A DNA stretch of 64,000 bases from NCBI RefSeq assembly GCF_002884445.1, contig NZ_KZ614144.1:4632094-4696093 (forward strand), in the 5' to 3' direction. Below, piece after piece: positions 46,783 to 56,619 of the stretch. Positions within the stretch are counted from its first letter, which is position 1. Each line of letters starts with the position of its first letter. The notes beneath the pieces are model-generated. The model saw only the letters and a list, made by a program, of their open reading frames with translations. It was not told the origin of the DNA and ran no database searches. The position numbers and the translations under genes were made by a program. The DNA is from Paenibacillus castaneae. Lineage in GTDB: Bacteria > Bacillota > Bacilli > Paenibacillales > Paenibacillaceae.

Positions 46783-47686
46783 TCGGTATCACGCCCACAG
46801 GGTCGATATAAAGGCCATTTTGTTTCACTGCAAAATAGAGCATGCTCGGCTCCGAACCAACAGATGTGAGCAAATGACCAATCGGATCACCCGCTTCAAC
46901 CCAGTCGTTAACCTTCACATCTGTTGTACCTAACAATCCATAGACCGTCACTCGATTATTCGCATGCTGAATAACAATCGTTGCGCCGTCCTTTTCCTCG
47001 TTGGTAACGACAATCACTCGTCCCGTTTCTACAGCTACTACCTCCTGCTCTGAGCCGCCCGCCAGTTCTATGCCGTTAAGAAGCTCTGCAAAGGTTCGGA
47101 TAAGAGATGAGCTATGCAATGGGGCGACGATAGGAAGAATGACCGTTCCATCTGCTCCTACCGCCGTTTGTGATTCGTTCTGAAAGATAGGAATGAAGGA
47201 GGGAGCTCCCGCAAAAGTCTCCTTGTACCAGGTTGCAGCCGCAGCAAAATCGATTTCATCGGTCAAAGCGCGCTTGACCAATGCTTGTCCGCCCTGTGTC
47301 CATTCATTATCGTATCGGAACAAAGCCCATATCGTCGCAAATATCAATAATGCGATAGCCAGCTTCCACTGGAGCTCTTTGCGGAATGTATATTTATGCG
47401 GACCAAAAGAGGGATCCTTTTGATTGGCTATGTCTGGACCTTTTACGAATCTCCTTTTATCACCAAAGCTATTATCCTCGCTCCAGCTCGCCCAAGGGTT
47501 GGGATTACTTTTCCATACCGCTTCAGGATCAAGCTCCTCCCTGTCCTGCTCATAGAAAAATGGTTCCTGCAGCGGTAAATAAGTTTCAGGATTGCTCTCC
47601 TCCGCAGATTCCGATATCAACTGCCTTTCCAGCATAGCTTTCATTTTTTCCTGCCTGTTTTTGTTAACTCCGTCCTTCATCTTCAT
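46775..47686 (-). CDS. spoIVFA: SpoIVFA-like inactive M23 peptidase-domain protein
   Basis: A 303-residue protein with a charged cytoplasmic N-terminus (about residues 1-112), one transmembrane helix (LAIALLIFATIWALF, about 114-128) and an external LytM/M23 domain (about 200-303). The M23 metal ligands are missing: the usual YGHL reads YGLL and the HLHF box reads MLYF, so it should not cleave peptidoglycan. This matches SpoIVFA, which holds and inhibits SpoIVFB until the forespore signal. The start at 47686 has GAGGGG upstream. BofA, the third partner, is not in the window. Confidence 0.88.
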   Translation of the reverse strand: MKMKDGVNKNRQEKMKAMLERQLISESAEESNPETYLPLQEPFFYEQDREELDPEAVWKSNPNPWASWSEDNSFGDKRRFVKGPDIANQKDPSFGPHKYTFRKELQWKLAIALLIFATIWALFRYDNEWTQGGQALVKRALTDEIDFAAAATWYKETFAGAPSFIPIFQNESQTAVGADGTVILPIVAPLHSSSLIRTFAELLNGIELAGGSEQEVVAVETGRVIVVTNEEKDGATIVIQHANNRVTVYGLLGTTDVKVNDWVEAGDPIGHLLTSVGSEPSMLYFAVKQNGLYIDPVGVIPID

Positions 47687-47783
47687 CTCGCTTCCCCTCG
47701 CTTCCATCGTCGCTGCCGACAGCTTATTCCTTTATTCATGGATATGTAACGAGTAAGACAAGTATGCGAGAGTGTTATGAACA

Positions 47784-47836
47784 TAAAAAAAGCTCCCTCT
47801 GTGAACGGATTTTATCCGTCTCAGAAGCAGCTTTAG
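47784..47836 (-). terminator. Terminator downstream of rodA
   Basis: AAAGCTGCTTCTG and CAGAGGGAGCTTT pair with an inner GACGGAT/ATCCGT stem, followed on the minus strand by TTTTTTT. Confidence 0.85.
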
Positions 47837-47844
47837 CAGGCCTC

Positions 47845-48990
47845 TTACTCAGCCATTTCATAAACCTCTTGATGGGCTTTAATGCTAAATACAAGTCCGA
47901 TTGACATCATATTAAGCAGGAGAGAAGTTCCCCCATAACTGATGAAAGGCAATGTAATGCCTGTAATCGGCATAAGGCCGATCATCATTCCGATATTTTG
48001 GAAAATTTGAAATACATACATGGAGACAATTCCAATCACGATAAATGAAGCTCGCAAATCATAACATTTGAAAGCGATCATAATCATGCGGTAAATAAGC
48101 AAGAAGTATAACAATAGCAATATGGCTGAGCCTTGAAAGCCGAATTCCTCACCTATGACCACAAAGATCGAATCAGAATAAGGGTAAGGAATAAAGCCGC
48201 CGTTTTTCATATCGCCATTCATGTAACCGTCACCGTTCAAACCGCCCGAGCCAATCGCAATTTGCGCATTTTCTGATTGAAATTTCGCATCAGAGCTTGC
48301 TTCTTCCGGGTTAATGAACGTATTGATTCTTCCATGCCAATGCCCCATGCCCTTATCGCTCAAATAATCGTATATTTCAGTGTTGAACATATTAAAGAGA
48401 GAGACAAACAGAACAAGTCCGCCAACAACAACAGCCAAACCCGTTATAACATGCGTATATTTCACATTTCCAATCCAAAGCATGCCGAGAACGATAACCA
48501 GGTAAATAATCGCATTACCCAAATCCGGCTGAATCATGACCAAAACAAAGGGTACTAAAGAAAAAGCTCCGATCGGAATCAGATCTTGTGTAAAGGTTAA
48601 CCGTTCACCCCGTCGACGCCCCATCAAATAGGCGATGCCGATTATGAGAACAATCTTGACGATTTCAGCAGGTTGAATCGACAAGCTGCCGAATTTGAAC
48701 CAGCCTCTGGCACCATTGATGGTCTGTCCGAAGAAATAGACGAGAATCAGCAAAGAAACACCGAAACCATACAGCACATGCCAGCTTTTGAGCACAATGC
48801 GATAATCAAATAAGGTTGCGGCAATTGCTATGAAAAATCCTATGCCATAAAACATCAGCTGGCGCATATCGGAGCTTGCATATTTAGGGAAATTGGCTGT
48901 AGCACTATGAAGAACAACGATGCTGATAATCATGAGGAATACTAAAATAATTAAAATTCCCCAATCCAGCTTTTTTATTTTATTAAGCAA
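47845..48990 (-). CDS. rodA: RodA, SEDS-family peptidoglycan glycosyltransferase
   Basis: A 381-residue protein with about ten helices. SEDS motifs are clear: WFKFGSLSIQPAEIVKI (about residues 96-112), PDLGNAIIYLVI with the key Asp (about 155), and GLMPITGITLPFISYGGTSLLLNM (about 337-360). RodA polymerises glycan strands for side-wall growth. Linkage to mreBCD-minCD suggests a rod-shape role rather than division. The start is a TTG at 48990 next to minD; the ribosome site is weak (AGGATG). Confidence 0.92.
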   Translation of the reverse strand: MLNKIKKLDWGILIILVFLMIISIVVLHSATANFPKYASSDMRQLMFYGIGFFIAIAATLFDYRIVLKSWHVLYGFGVSLLILVYFFGQTINGARGWFKFGSLSIQPAEIVKIVLIIGIAYLMGRRRGERLTFTQDLIPIGAFSLVPFVLVMIQPDLGNAIIYLVIVLGMLWIGNVKYTHVITGLAVVVGGLVLFVSLFNMFNTEIYDYLSDKGMGHWHGRINTFINPEEASSDAKFQSENAQIAIGSGGLNGDGYMNGDMKNGGFIPYPYSDSIFVVIGEEFGFQGSAILLLLYFLLIYRMIMIAFKCYDLRASFIVIGIVSMYVFQIFQNIGMMIGLMPITGITLPFISYGGTSLLLNMMSIGLVFSIKAHQEVYEMAE

Positions 48991-48997
48991 ATCGCAT

Positions 48998-49789
48998 TCA
49001 TCCTATTCCAAGAAACTTACGGAAACGCTTGAACGCTCCCGCCTTCTCATCAAGCAGCATAAGGGGAACCATATCTCCCAATATTCGGCGGGCGATGTTT
49101 CTGTAGGCGATAGCAGCGCGCGAGGATGGATTCATTACTGTCGGCTCTCCAGTGTTTGCAGCAGAAATAACTTTCTCATCATCGGGTACAATTCCAACTA
49201 AATCAACGGCCAGCACCTGACAAATTTCATCAATATCAAGCATATCGCCGTTTTTCATCATATTTTGTCGAATTCGATTAATGATGAGCTTGGAGGGGAT
49301 CTTTTCCTGCTCCAGCAAGCCGATAACACGGTCTGCGTCACGTACTGCTGCATTCTCCGGAGTTGTAACAACGATTGCACGATCCGCACCCGCAATCGCA
49401 TTGCGGAAGCCATGCTCAATCCCGGCCGGACAATCGATAATGACGTAATCATGTTCCTTCTTCAGCTCTAGAATCATATTGCGTACCTGTTCAGGAGTAA
49501 CTGAATCCTTATCCTTCGTTTGTGCGGCAGGGAGCATGTAAAGCTCGTCGAATCGTTTATCCTTAACGAGAGCTTGATTCAAACGGCAGCGGCCTTCCGC
49601 TACATCAACCAGATCATATATGATTCGATTCTCCAGACCCATAACGACGTCTAGATTCCGAAGTCCGATATCGGTATCCACCATACATACTTTCTTGCCA
49701 AGCAAAGCTAGCGCAGTGCCCAGGTTTGCCGAGGTAGTCGTCTTGCCGACTCCTCCTTTCCCTGATGTCACAACAATTGCTTCTCCCAT
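48998..49789 (-). CDS. minD: Septum-site-determining ATPase MinD
   Basis: A 263-residue deviant-Walker ATPase that recruits MinC to the membrane at cell poles. It has GKGGVGKTTTSANLG (residues 10-24), the A' motif VDTDIGLRNLD (about 38-48) and IIDCPAGIEHGF (about 116-127). The C-terminal amphipathic membrane-targeting helix (FKRFRKFLG) is present. It follows minC by three bases and precedes rodA. Confidence 0.97.
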   Translation of the reverse strand: MGEAIVVTSGKGGVGKTTTSANLGTALALLGKKVCMVDTDIGLRNLDVVMGLENRIIYDLVDVAEGRCRLNQALVKDKRFDELYMLPAAQTKDKDSVTPEQVRNMILELKKEHDYVIIDCPAGIEHGFRNAIAGADRAIVVTTPENAAVRDADRVIGLLEQEKIPSKLIINRIRQNMMKNGDMLDIDEICQVLAVDLVGIVPDDEKVISAANTGEPTVMNPSSRAAIAYRNIARRILGDMVPLMLLDEKAGAFKRFRKFLGIG

Positions 49790-49792
49790 GTT

Positions 49793-50458
49793 CTACACTC
49801 CTTTAAACATAATAGGATTATGACGTATGCGGAATAATTGCGCTAGCTTATCAATCTGCATTCTACCTTCGCTTAAGAAAGCAAACTCCATTGAAGCATC
49901 GCCAGTCATCCACTCTTCCGGCGGCCTGCTGATAACATCCGCTATGCGAAGCTGAGTAGGCCGCATTAGCGATGTTGCAATAATGACGTCGGTCCGTCCT
50001 CCTATGCCCGCATGCGCGACGCCGCGCAATGCTCCAAGCACATAAATATCCCCTGTACAGAGCAGTGTTCCGCCTGGATTCAAATCGCCGATTAAGAGCA
50101 AATCCCCATCATGCTCATAGGTTTGTCCTGAGCGAATAATAGAGGTTAACACTTGCAGATTCGGCTGTTTCTGCTGCTCGGAATCGATCAGCGGCGGGTC
50201 CGATTCAACGGACTGTACCATTAAATTGCCTTGCGACTTAATGACACTTTTGATCCGATCCTTATCGTCGTCCGTTATATGCCTGGAACCAAGCTTTACC
50301 TGGACATGGACAAGAGGACCCGTAAGTAACTGCTGATGCGTTTTCTCAAGCTTATATTGCAGCTCGTCTAGAAGCGTAGCGAATTCACACTTATCGTCGA
50401 GAAGGAACACGAGACCTTCTTTAACGCCTTTAATAATAATATGCTGTCTCTCGGTCAC
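49793..50458 (-). CDS. minC: Septum-site-determining protein MinC
   Basis: A 221-residue FtsZ-ring inhibitor. The N-terminal FtsZ-binding domain (about residues 1-100) is followed by the right-handed beta-helix MinD-binding domain (about 108-205) with GDLNPGGTLLCTGDIYVLGALRGVAHAG, the family signature. The start is a GTG at 50458 with GGGGAGGG upstream. Confidence 0.96.
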   Translation of the reverse strand: MTERQHIIIKGVKEGLVFLLDDKCEFATLLDELQYKLEKTHQQLLTGPLVHVQVKLGSRHITDDDKDRIKSVIKSQGNLMVQSVESDPPLIDSEQQKQPNLQVLTSIIRSGQTYEHDGDLLLIGDLNPGGTLLCTGDIYVLGALRGVAHAGIGGRTDVIIATSLMRPTQLRIADVISRPPEEWMTGDASMEFAFLSEGRMQIDKLAQLFRIRHNPIMFKGV

Positions 50459-50524
50459 GTTCGTCCCTCCCCAACCTATTGAATTCTTGCTTGCTCCAAC
50501 ATATTCCTGCCTGTACTCGTTATT

Positions 50525-51049
50525 TTATTCCTCTTGCTTTTCTGGAGCCGCTTTCGATTGCGCTTCAAACCATCGTCTAACAGGAACATAAACTACTAGG
50601 GCGAATGCCAGCTGGAGAAATAAGCTCGGGAGAATATAATCTATTAGTGCCCATGCGTAGGTCTCATTGGTAATACGGAATACCTTATAAACAAAAAATA
50701 TTAAGCTGTCGTAGAGTATACAAGCAAATCCGATGATGGCTATTGCCATCATGAGCGTTGCACGACGGCGTTCCAGCAGAACACCTGTATAATACCCGAT
50801 TAAACCCATCACAAATGAATGTACGCCAAGCAAATGGCCGAAATAAACGACATCCTGAAGAAGACCGAAGCTAACGCCAAGAAATAAAGCTCGGTGACGT
50901 CCGCTGTAGAGCGCCGAGAAAACAACCATTACGAACATAAAGTGCGGAATGATCCGACTGCCGTAGCCGGCAGGAATGATCCATGGCATAACAGCTCCTT
51001 CAATAATGAACAAGAGAAGCATTATCGCGATGATCCGATTCATGCTCAT
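50525..51049 (-). CDS. mreD: Rod shape-determining membrane protein MreD
   Basis: A 174-residue hydrophobic protein with five predicted helices, including IPHFMFVMVVFSALYSGRHRALFLGVSFGLLQDV. MreD is a partner of MreC in the elongation complex. The start overlaps the mreC stop by one base, with GGAGG-type purines inside the end of mreC. Confidence 0.92.
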   Translation of the reverse strand: MSMNRIIAIMLLLFIIEGAVMPWIIPAGYGSRIIPHFMFVMVVFSALYSGRHRALFLGVSFGLLQDVVYFGHLLGVHSFVMGLIGYYTGVLLERRRATLMMAIAIIGFACILYDSLIFFVYKVFRITNETYAWALIDYILPSLFLQLAFALVVYVPVRRWFEAQSKAAPEKQEE

Positions 51050-51909
51050 TATTCATTTTCCTCCAATTCAGGAACCTGAACCACAAACACCTCAGTTAAA
51101 TGATCAAAGCTTGCGGCAAGCTTTACAGTTGCTGTAGAAGTAAGACCAAAATCGCCAACCTGTATCGTTTCGATCGTGCCTATCACAATACCTCTTGGAT
51201 AAATATTGCCTAGGCCTGATGTAATTACAGTATCATAGGCTTGCATCTTATCATTCTCTGCAATTCTCGTCATAAGAATTCTTGAAGTTTCTTTGTTGTA
51301 GCTGCTTAGAATACCAAATGAATCATCCTCGCGTCCCATCACAGTTGCAGCGATGGAATTGAATGTCGGCGATGCTTCATCCAGCTCGGTAATAGGTGTG
51401 ACAGTGGCTGTATAGGGGGTTACCGAACTCGTAAGTCCAATTAGTCCATCAATCGTTGTTACCGCCATATTAGGCTTAATTCCGTTTTTAGAGCCTAGAT
51501 TAATGTTCATCGAGTGATTGTTGGCATCGTTGCTTACGGATATAACCTGTGCAATCAAATAATTATAATTGTACATTTCCTTTTGCCGCTTAGTGAACTC
51601 AAGCTCTTCCTTGAAACGCGCGTTTTCTTTCTCAATGAAGTTATACTTGATTTTATCACGGGAATAAGCCGCTGCCGTAATGCGCAGCTGCTCATTCTCC
51701 TCGTGAATGGTGCGTAAATTTCCGATTTCCTCAAAGAAGCCCGCTATATAACCAGCGGGCTTGTAAAACCATTGCTGTACGTATCCAGTTGAATCCTTCA
51801 AAAACTTTTCAGGCCAAGTCAATTCCTTGCGGTTACTGAGCGAGAAGCCGATAACCGCAATGCAGAGAATAAAACCGATCATAAGCATGAACATACGCTT
51901 ATTTCGCAT
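51049..51909 (-). CDS. mreC: Rod shape-determining protein MreC
   Basis: A 286-residue protein with one N-terminal helix (about residues 5-22), a coiled coil (about 65-110, NLRTIHEENEQLRI..RFKEELEFTKRQ) and a C-terminal beta-barrel domain (about 115-280) with VISVSNDANNHSMNINLGSKNGI. It sits outside the membrane and couples MreB to wall synthesis. The ribosome site is weak. Confidence 0.95.
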   Translation of the reverse strand: MRNKRMFMLMIGFILCIAVIGFSLSNRKELTWPEKFLKDSTGYVQQWFYKPAGYIAGFFEEIGNLRTIHEENEQLRITAAAYSRDKIKYNFIEKENARFKEELEFTKRQKEMYNYNYLIAQVISVSNDANNHSMNINLGSKNGIKPNMAVTTIDGLIGLTSSVTPYTATVTPITELDEASPTFNSIAATVMGREDDSFGILSSYNKETSRILMTRIAENDKMQAYDTVITSGLGNIYPRGIVIGTIETIQVGDFGLTSTATVKLAASFDHLTEVFVVQVPELEENE

Positions 51910-51967
51910 TAGCTTAAACAGCTAGACCACCTGCCCATTATTCATATCCTTTTTCCAAGTATTGCCA

Positions 51968-52999
51968 TTAACGTCTTGAACGGGAAGATGAGCCTCTCGC
52001 TTTGAATAAATGAATATGATCCAGCGAGCGGCCGGTTCCGATAGCAACGCAATCAAGTGGGTTATCTGCTACAATAACAGGCATTCCTGTCTCGCGCTGC
52101 AGCAGCTTGTCCATATTGCGGAGCAAAGCTCCTCCGCCCGTAAGTACGATTCCACGATCCATAATATCAGCCGAAAGCTCTGGCGGACATTTCTCGAGCG
52201 TAACCTTCACGGCGTCGACAATAGCATTGACTGTATCTGTCAACGCATCCGTAATTTCGTGAGATGAGATCGATAATGTTTTTGGCAGGCCGGATACAAG
52301 ATCCCGACCACGAATTTCAATTTTCTCAGGAGGATCAAGCGGCAAAGCAGACCCGATTTCCATTTTTAACTGCTCAGATGTACGTTCACCGATCATTAAG
52401 TTGTATTGACGTTTAATATATTGAACCACAGCCTCGTCCATCTCATCTCCGGCTACACGAATGGAACGAGCTGTAACGATACCGCCAAGCGAGATAACCG
52501 CAACCTCAGTAGTACCTCCGCCAATATCTACAACCATGCTGCCTGTCGGCTCCCATACAGGCAAATCTGCGCCGATTGCTGCAGCGAAAGGTTCCTCAAT
52601 TGTGAAAGCTTCGCGAGCTCCTGCTTGCTTAGTAGCATCCTCAACCGCACGCTTCTCAACAGCCGTAATACCAGAAGGCACGCATACCATAACGCTTGGA
52701 TGACGCGGGAATAGCGAGCGTTGCTTTTGCGCTTGTTTAATAAAATATTTGATCATCGTTGCAGTCGTTTCGAAATCAGCAATTACGCCATCCTTCATCG
52801 GACGAACAGCGCGAATGTTTCCAGGCGTTCTACCAATCATCTTCTTAGCTTGCTCGCCTACTGCTTCAATTGTTTTTGTATCTGTACGAAGGGCTACCAC
52901 CGAAGGTTCCCTTACAACAATTCCTTTTCCCTTGACGAATACTAGCGTATTCGCTGTCCCTAAATCGATACCTAAATCCTTTGAAAAACCACCAAACAT
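51968..52999 (-). CDS. mreB: Cell-shape actin homologue MreB
   Basis: A 343-residue actin-like ATPase that organises elongation. It starts [19 protein letters not shown] with phosphate-1 at about residues 10-20, phosphate-2 [18 protein letters not shown] (about 155-172) and the adenosine motif [16 protein letters not shown] (about 282-297). The start at 52999 has AAGGGAG upstream; nine extra residues from 53026 lack support. It heads mreB-mreC-mreD-minC-minD-rodA. Confidence 0.97.
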   Translation of the reverse strand: MFGGFSKDLGIDLGTANTLVFVKGKGIVVREPSVVALRTDTKTIEAVGEQAKKMIGRTPGNIRAVRPMKDGVIADFETTATMIKYFIKQAQKQRSLFPRHPSVMVCVPSGITAVEKRAVEDATKQAGAREAFTIEEPFAAAIGADLPVWEPTGSMVVDIGGGTTEVAVISLGGIVTARSIRVAGDEMDEAVVQYIKRQYNLMIGERTSEQLKMEIGSALPLDPPEKIEIRGRDLVSGLPKTLSISSHEITDALTDTVNAIVDAVKVTLEKCPPELSADIMDRGIVLTGGGALLRNMDKLLQRETGMPVIVADNPLDCVAIGTGRSLDHIHLFKARGSSSRSRR

Positions 53000-53041
53000 G
53001 TTCTTGCTCCCTTCTAATTGCCACAATCCCTTTATATTATA

Positions 53042-53731
53042 TTACATATATCCTTGTTCCTTCAAACTCAGGTAACGTCCGTCTCCAATAATTAAATGAT
53101 CCAGCACTTCAATGCCGACCAGTTGACCTGCTTCTGCCAAACGCTTCGTCAGCGCAATATCTTCAGGGCTTGGTGTAGGATCACCGCTTGGATGATTATG
53201 CACACAAATAATAGATGCACTGCTCCGCTGAATCGCGGCACGAAATACTTCGCGGGGATGCACTAACGATGCGTTTAGCGTGCCCATTGACAATGTTTCC
53301 CGGGCAATAATATGATTTTTAGTGTTTAAAAACAAACATACAAAGTGCTCCTTCTTTAAATAACGGAGCTCTTCCATCACGTAATCCGCCGCATCAGAAG
53401 GCTTGCGTACGGTTACGGCATCACCTAATCGGCTGCGCGTAATACGTCTTCCCAGCTCGATTCCAGCACGAAGCTGAATCGCTTTAGCTGGACCTATTCC
53501 TCGAATGGCTGTCATTTCTTCCATGCTCATATCCATTAAATTGCGCAAGCTGCCGCATTGCTTCAGAACAGCTCCAGCAAGATGAACAGCAGATTGCCTC
53601 TGCGTTCCCGTGCGTAACAATATTGCAAGCAATTCAGCATGGCTGAGTGCTTCTGCCCCATATCGCATCATGCGCTCTCTTGGACGTTCTTCATGGGGGA
53701 CATCACGCAAAATCATATATTGCGGCTCCAT
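53042..53731 (-). CDS. radC: RadC-family JAB-domain protein
   Basis: A 229-residue protein with an N-terminal helix-hairpin-helix (about residues 60-90, IRGIGPAKAIQLRAGIELG) and a JAB/MPN domain whose metal motif is intact: HNHPSGDPTPSPED (about 177-190). Its supposed DNA-repair role is doubtful in Bacteria. Position between maf and mreB matches B. subtilis. Confidence 0.95.
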   Translation of the reverse strand: MEPQYMILRDVPHEERPRERMMRYGAEALSHAELLAILLRTGTQRQSAVHLAGAVLKQCGSLRNLMDMSMEEMTAIRGIGPAKAIQLRAGIELGRRITRSRLGDAVTVRKPSDAADYVMEELRYLKKEHFVCLFLNTKNHIIARETLSMGTLNASLVHPREVFRAAIQRSSASIICVHNHPSGDPTPSPEDIALTKRLAEAGQLVGIEVLDHLIIGDGRYLSLKEQGYM

Positions 53732-53784
53732 GTCCCAATCCCGCCTTTTCGAATAATAATAGTAGCCATATACTGCCTCATGTG

Positions 53785-54438
53785 TTAAAAAACATGAATA
53801 TCATATTGACTTAGCATGTCTGATAGAAGCGATAGCGGTAATCCAACAACGTTAAAATAACATCCGTCTATTCGCTCGACAATGGTTGCGCCTAGACCTT
53901 GTATGCCGTATGAGCCTGCTTTATCTAGTGGTTCGCCAGTGGCTACATACTTGGAGATTTGATCTTTACTAAGCGGCTTCATTTGTACCCTAGTCATTCG
54001 ATGGGCAACAGTAGCTTCATCATTCGTTGAAAGCAGGCAAGCTACACCTGTATACACCTCATGATGACGACCTTGCAGACGACTTAGCATACGCTTCGCA
54101 TCTTCAGCATTGACAGGCTTACCGAGCACCTCTCCCTCCAGCACAACGATCGTGTCTGAACCAATAATAAGCGATGCTTCTGTATTGTTCTGCTGCCGCA
54201 GGAGCTCAGATGCTGCTGCCGCCTTGCGCAAGCTAAGCTGTTCCACAACTTGCACAGGCGTCCAGTCTGCTTCCGTTGATTCATTCGTATCCGTGGACAA
54301 AATATAAACCGGCAAAGAAAGGTCCAGGGATGCGACCAGTTCCTTCCGGCGCGGCGACGAAGAAGCCAGCACGAGCCGGCTTATCGTTTTATTGCGTGCT
54401 TTTAACGGTTCCATGTAAGATTTACTATGCTCCTTCAT
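53785..54438 (-). CDS. maf: Maf-family nucleoside triphosphate pyrophosphatase
   Basis: A 217-residue enzyme, probably a dTTP/UTP pyrophosphatase. The nucleotide-binding motif LASSSPRRKEL is at about residues 25-35, IIGSDTIVVLEGEVLGKP (about 92-109) holds the catalytic acidic residues, and DKAGSYGIQGLG (about 175) the lid. Maf inhibits septation when overproduced in B. subtilis. The start is uncertain: the ATG at 54438 has no clear site and an ATG at 54414 has AAGGAG rather far upstream. Confidence 0.94.
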   Translation of the reverse strand: MKEHSKSYMEPLKARNKTISRLVLASSSPRRKELVASLDLSLPVYILSTDTNESTEADWTPVQVVEQLSLRKAAAASELLRQQNNTEASLIIGSDTIVVLEGEVLGKPVNAEDAKRMLSRLQGRHHEVYTGVACLLSTNDEATVAHRMTRVQMKPLSKDQISKYVATGEPLDKAGSYGIQGLGATIVERIDGCYFNVVGLPLSLLSDMLSQYDIHVF

Positions 54439-54466
54439 ACTAACGATCGACTGAAGTATAGACGAT

Positions 54467-54709
54467 CTACATTTTGCGGTACAACCATATCGCTATTATA
54501 GCTCCAATTAAGCTGAACAAGCTTATTTGAAAATCAAGCGACATATTAAAGCTTAACACATATAAATCGATGGCAGGCGACCATGATGCCTCAATGGGTT
54601 TAGTCAAAAAAGAAATGCTTGGCACTGGAGTCAGCCACCGCGCTACTAAAGCGCCAGCTAATAAACCAATTATGATAAAAATGAGAAGAAACCAGCCGTT
54701 TTTCTTCAT
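54467..54709 (-). CDS. DUF4321 small membrane protein
   Basis: An 80-residue protein with two transmembrane helices (about residues 6-26 and 58-77) joined by a short loop, MKKNGWFLLIFIIIGLLAGALVARWL at the start. Length, helix spacing and position before maf match the DUF4321 family, of unknown function, common in Bacillota. GAGGCG precedes the ATG. Confidence 0.82.
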   Translation of the reverse strand: MKKNGWFLLIFIIIGLLAGALVARWLTPVPSISFLTKPIEASWSPAIDLYVLSFNMSLDFQISLFSLIGAIIAIWLYRKM

Positions 54710-54770
54710 CTTTCAACGCCTCTCGCCATGTTATGACACCTGAATCTATTATACGCATGATACTATTCGT

Positions 54771-56138
54771 TTACAATGCGCTTATGGACTCAAACCATTT
54801 TTTTTGGTTAACAATTGCTTCCATTAGTTTAGATTGTGTGGTCCACAAGTGAGCGCGTGATGGATTTTTATCATATTCCAGCATCGATTTAGCGGCTGTA
54901 TCAATCGATTGTATAAGCTTATCCAAATTCGCCTTGCCATTTGCCTCTTTCATACCTATTCGTATCGCAGCTGCGCTTTCAGTCCATTTTTGATGCTCTG
55001 CTTGCCAAGAAGTTGCAGCCGTATCACTTAGCGGGGACAAAGCAGGCTGCTCAAGCTGTGCGAGTGTTAATTCATCCAGCATGCGGACAAGCTCTCTCGC
55101 TTGTTCAAAAAAGGTTTGAGCGCTTTCCGCAGTTCCGTCATAAGGAAGCTTGCTTGGTGATGGAATCGTTACTTCCTTGATATAAAGATCTAAATCAGGC
55201 AAAAGAGCTTTAATGGCCTGGGCTTTGCTCCGGTTAGTCGCCACTCCAGCATAAACGCGGAAATCGCTGGCGCTAGTTAAAGCAGCAGATGCCAACCCCT
55301 TATCTGCAAGCTGTGCTAATGCCGTATCCCTTCCCTCTGCATTGCTGAAAACACCGAATTGCAGCATGAAATAGGACTGTTCCAGTCCTGTAAGCGAGAC
55401 GGTCTGCGAATTAGAAGCTGATCCAGATGGCAGCGCTCCTGATTCACCATTACTTGTATTTGCATTGGTCTCATCTCCTGTAATAGAGCTTCCTATTGCT
55501 GGCTGTGAATCCGGTTGAACCTTAGATCCGCTTCCGCTTGGAAATATAGTTGCTCCTGTAAACAGTGACAAAAGTAAATAACCAAATAAAGCCCCCGTAG
55601 CCAGTGCGCCAGCAACAGACAAAAATACATTAAACCATGACGGCCCTTTAGATGAACGGATCCTTCTAGTAGACTGCATTCGATTTAGCAGCAGCTCATT
55701 ATCATAAACAAGCTCATCTTCGTAAGCATGCATATGTTCCGGCTGTTCCTGATTTGCAAATTGCTGGAGCGATTCATGCTCTTCTGCTGAAGTGAGTGGA
55801 ATAATTCGTTTAGGGGCATTTGAAGAGCTTGCAGCCTTGTTTACTGGCGCCTGTTCGGACCGAAGCGGCTTCATATCCGAGTTCCGAATAAGCTGCTCCA
55901 GCGCCCCAATATCCTCTTGAAACGAGCTATGCCAAGGGCTCATCTCATTGCTTGAGTTTTGCTCCTTAGCCGGATATAGCGGAATTACGTTTTGCTTAGC
56001 TTCAATATGGCTATCATTCGCTTGCTTGTCTGACGTATTTATGGTAGTCTCCTGCTTTTTCTCAGAGCTACGCTTATCTTCGTTAATAGACTGTCCATTA
56101 CGGTCAAAACGGTAAGTAATTCGGTTTTTATGGTTCAT
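54771..56138 (-). CDS. SPOR-domain membrane protein, SpoIIB-like
   Basis: A 455-residue protein. A long charged cytoplasmic N-terminus (about residues 1-155) leads to one transmembrane helix (FNVFLSVAGALATGALFGYLLLSLF, about 165-190), a Ser/Gly-rich linker, and a SPOR domain (about 235-310, SYFMLQFGVFSNAEGRDTALAQL) that binds denuded septal glycan. A helical tail follows. In B. subtilis the SPOR protein SpoIIB, which helps septal wall degradation in engulfment, lies at the same place next to maf, so this is probably its counterpart. The start at 56138 has AAGGAGT seven bases upstream. Confidence 0.82.
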   Translation of the reverse strand: MNHKNRITYRFDRNGQSINEDKRSSEKKQETTINTSDKQANDSHIEAKQNVIPLYPAKEQNSSNEMSPWHSSFQEDIGALEQLIRNSDMKPLRSEQAPVNKAASSSNAPKRIIPLTSAEEHESLQQFANQEQPEHMHAYEDELVYDNELLLNRMQSTRRIRSSKGPSWFNVFLSVAGALATGALFGYLLLSLFTGATIFPSGSGSKVQPDSQPAIGSSITGDETNANTSNGESGALPSGSASNSQTVSLTGLEQSYFMLQFGVFSNAEGRDTALAQLADKGLASAALTSASDFRVYAGVATNRSKAQAIKALLPDLDLYIKEVTIPSPSKLPYDGTAESAQTFFEQARELVRMLDELTLAQLEQPALSPLSDTAATSWQAEHQKWTESAAAIRIGMKEANGKANLDKLIQSIDTAAKSMLEYDKNPSRAHLWTTQSKLMEAIVNQKKWFESISAL

Positions 56139-56159
56139 ATTATTCACTCCTTGTCCCAT

Positions 56160-56480
56160 TCTTCTATGGTTAATCTATGAGACATTTAAGAGATTTAGAC
56201 CCAGTGACCCTAAGAGGGTTTGCTACCCTGCCTTAAATGATTTTTCAACATTAAAAAATTTCGAACCCACCCAAACCCTCCCTTCCAAGGGAGGGCCCCA
56301 AGGGTTGCACCCTCTGGACTCCTGCAATTGGACTAACGTGAGAGAAAGGCAGACGATTCAGAGTTTCTATGGTGATTGGAGCGCTAGTCCCTACGGGACC
56401 CGCTGGAAGCTGGCAGGGGCTGCATAAAGGTCAAACTAACAGTGTGTTACGTGTTGAAAGAAAATAAGAATTAGATAACC
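56160..56480. other. Gene-free, palindrome-rich spacer
   Basis: No convincing coding frame. It holds CATTTAAG (56183-56190) paired with CTTAAATG (56232-56239), a perfect CCCTCCCTT-CC-AAGGGAGGG (56276-56295) and a TCCCTACGGGA mini-hairpin near 56390. GC-rich pieces alternate with AT-rich ones, unlike other spacers in this window. It may be a decayed mobile or repetitive element. Confidence 0.6.
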
Positions 56481-56488
56481 GAATAAAC

Positions 56489-56546
56489 GAAAACAGCGAC
56501 TGCCTTGGACGAGTAAATAACGTCCTTGACTGCCACTGTTTTATTG
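56489..56546 (-). terminator. Terminator downstream of the MFS gene
   Basis: AAAACAGTGGCAGTCAAGGACG pairs imperfectly with CGTCCAAGGCAGTCGCTGTTTT, followed by TTCGTTTATTC on the minus strand. Quoted in two arms; the loop is about nine bases. Confidence 0.7.
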
Positions 56547-56619
56547 AACAATCGATCTTCGTTAGTTAGCGATCCTTACCCATGCGCATTACAATACTCT
56601 ATTGCAGGCTACAATCAGG

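Noticed and set aside
55715-55735. TTCGTAAGCATGC within the SPOR-domain gene, matching the leader repeat word
   Set aside because: It lies in coding sequence, is not followed by a hairpin or ribosome site and occurs once, so it is likely chance.
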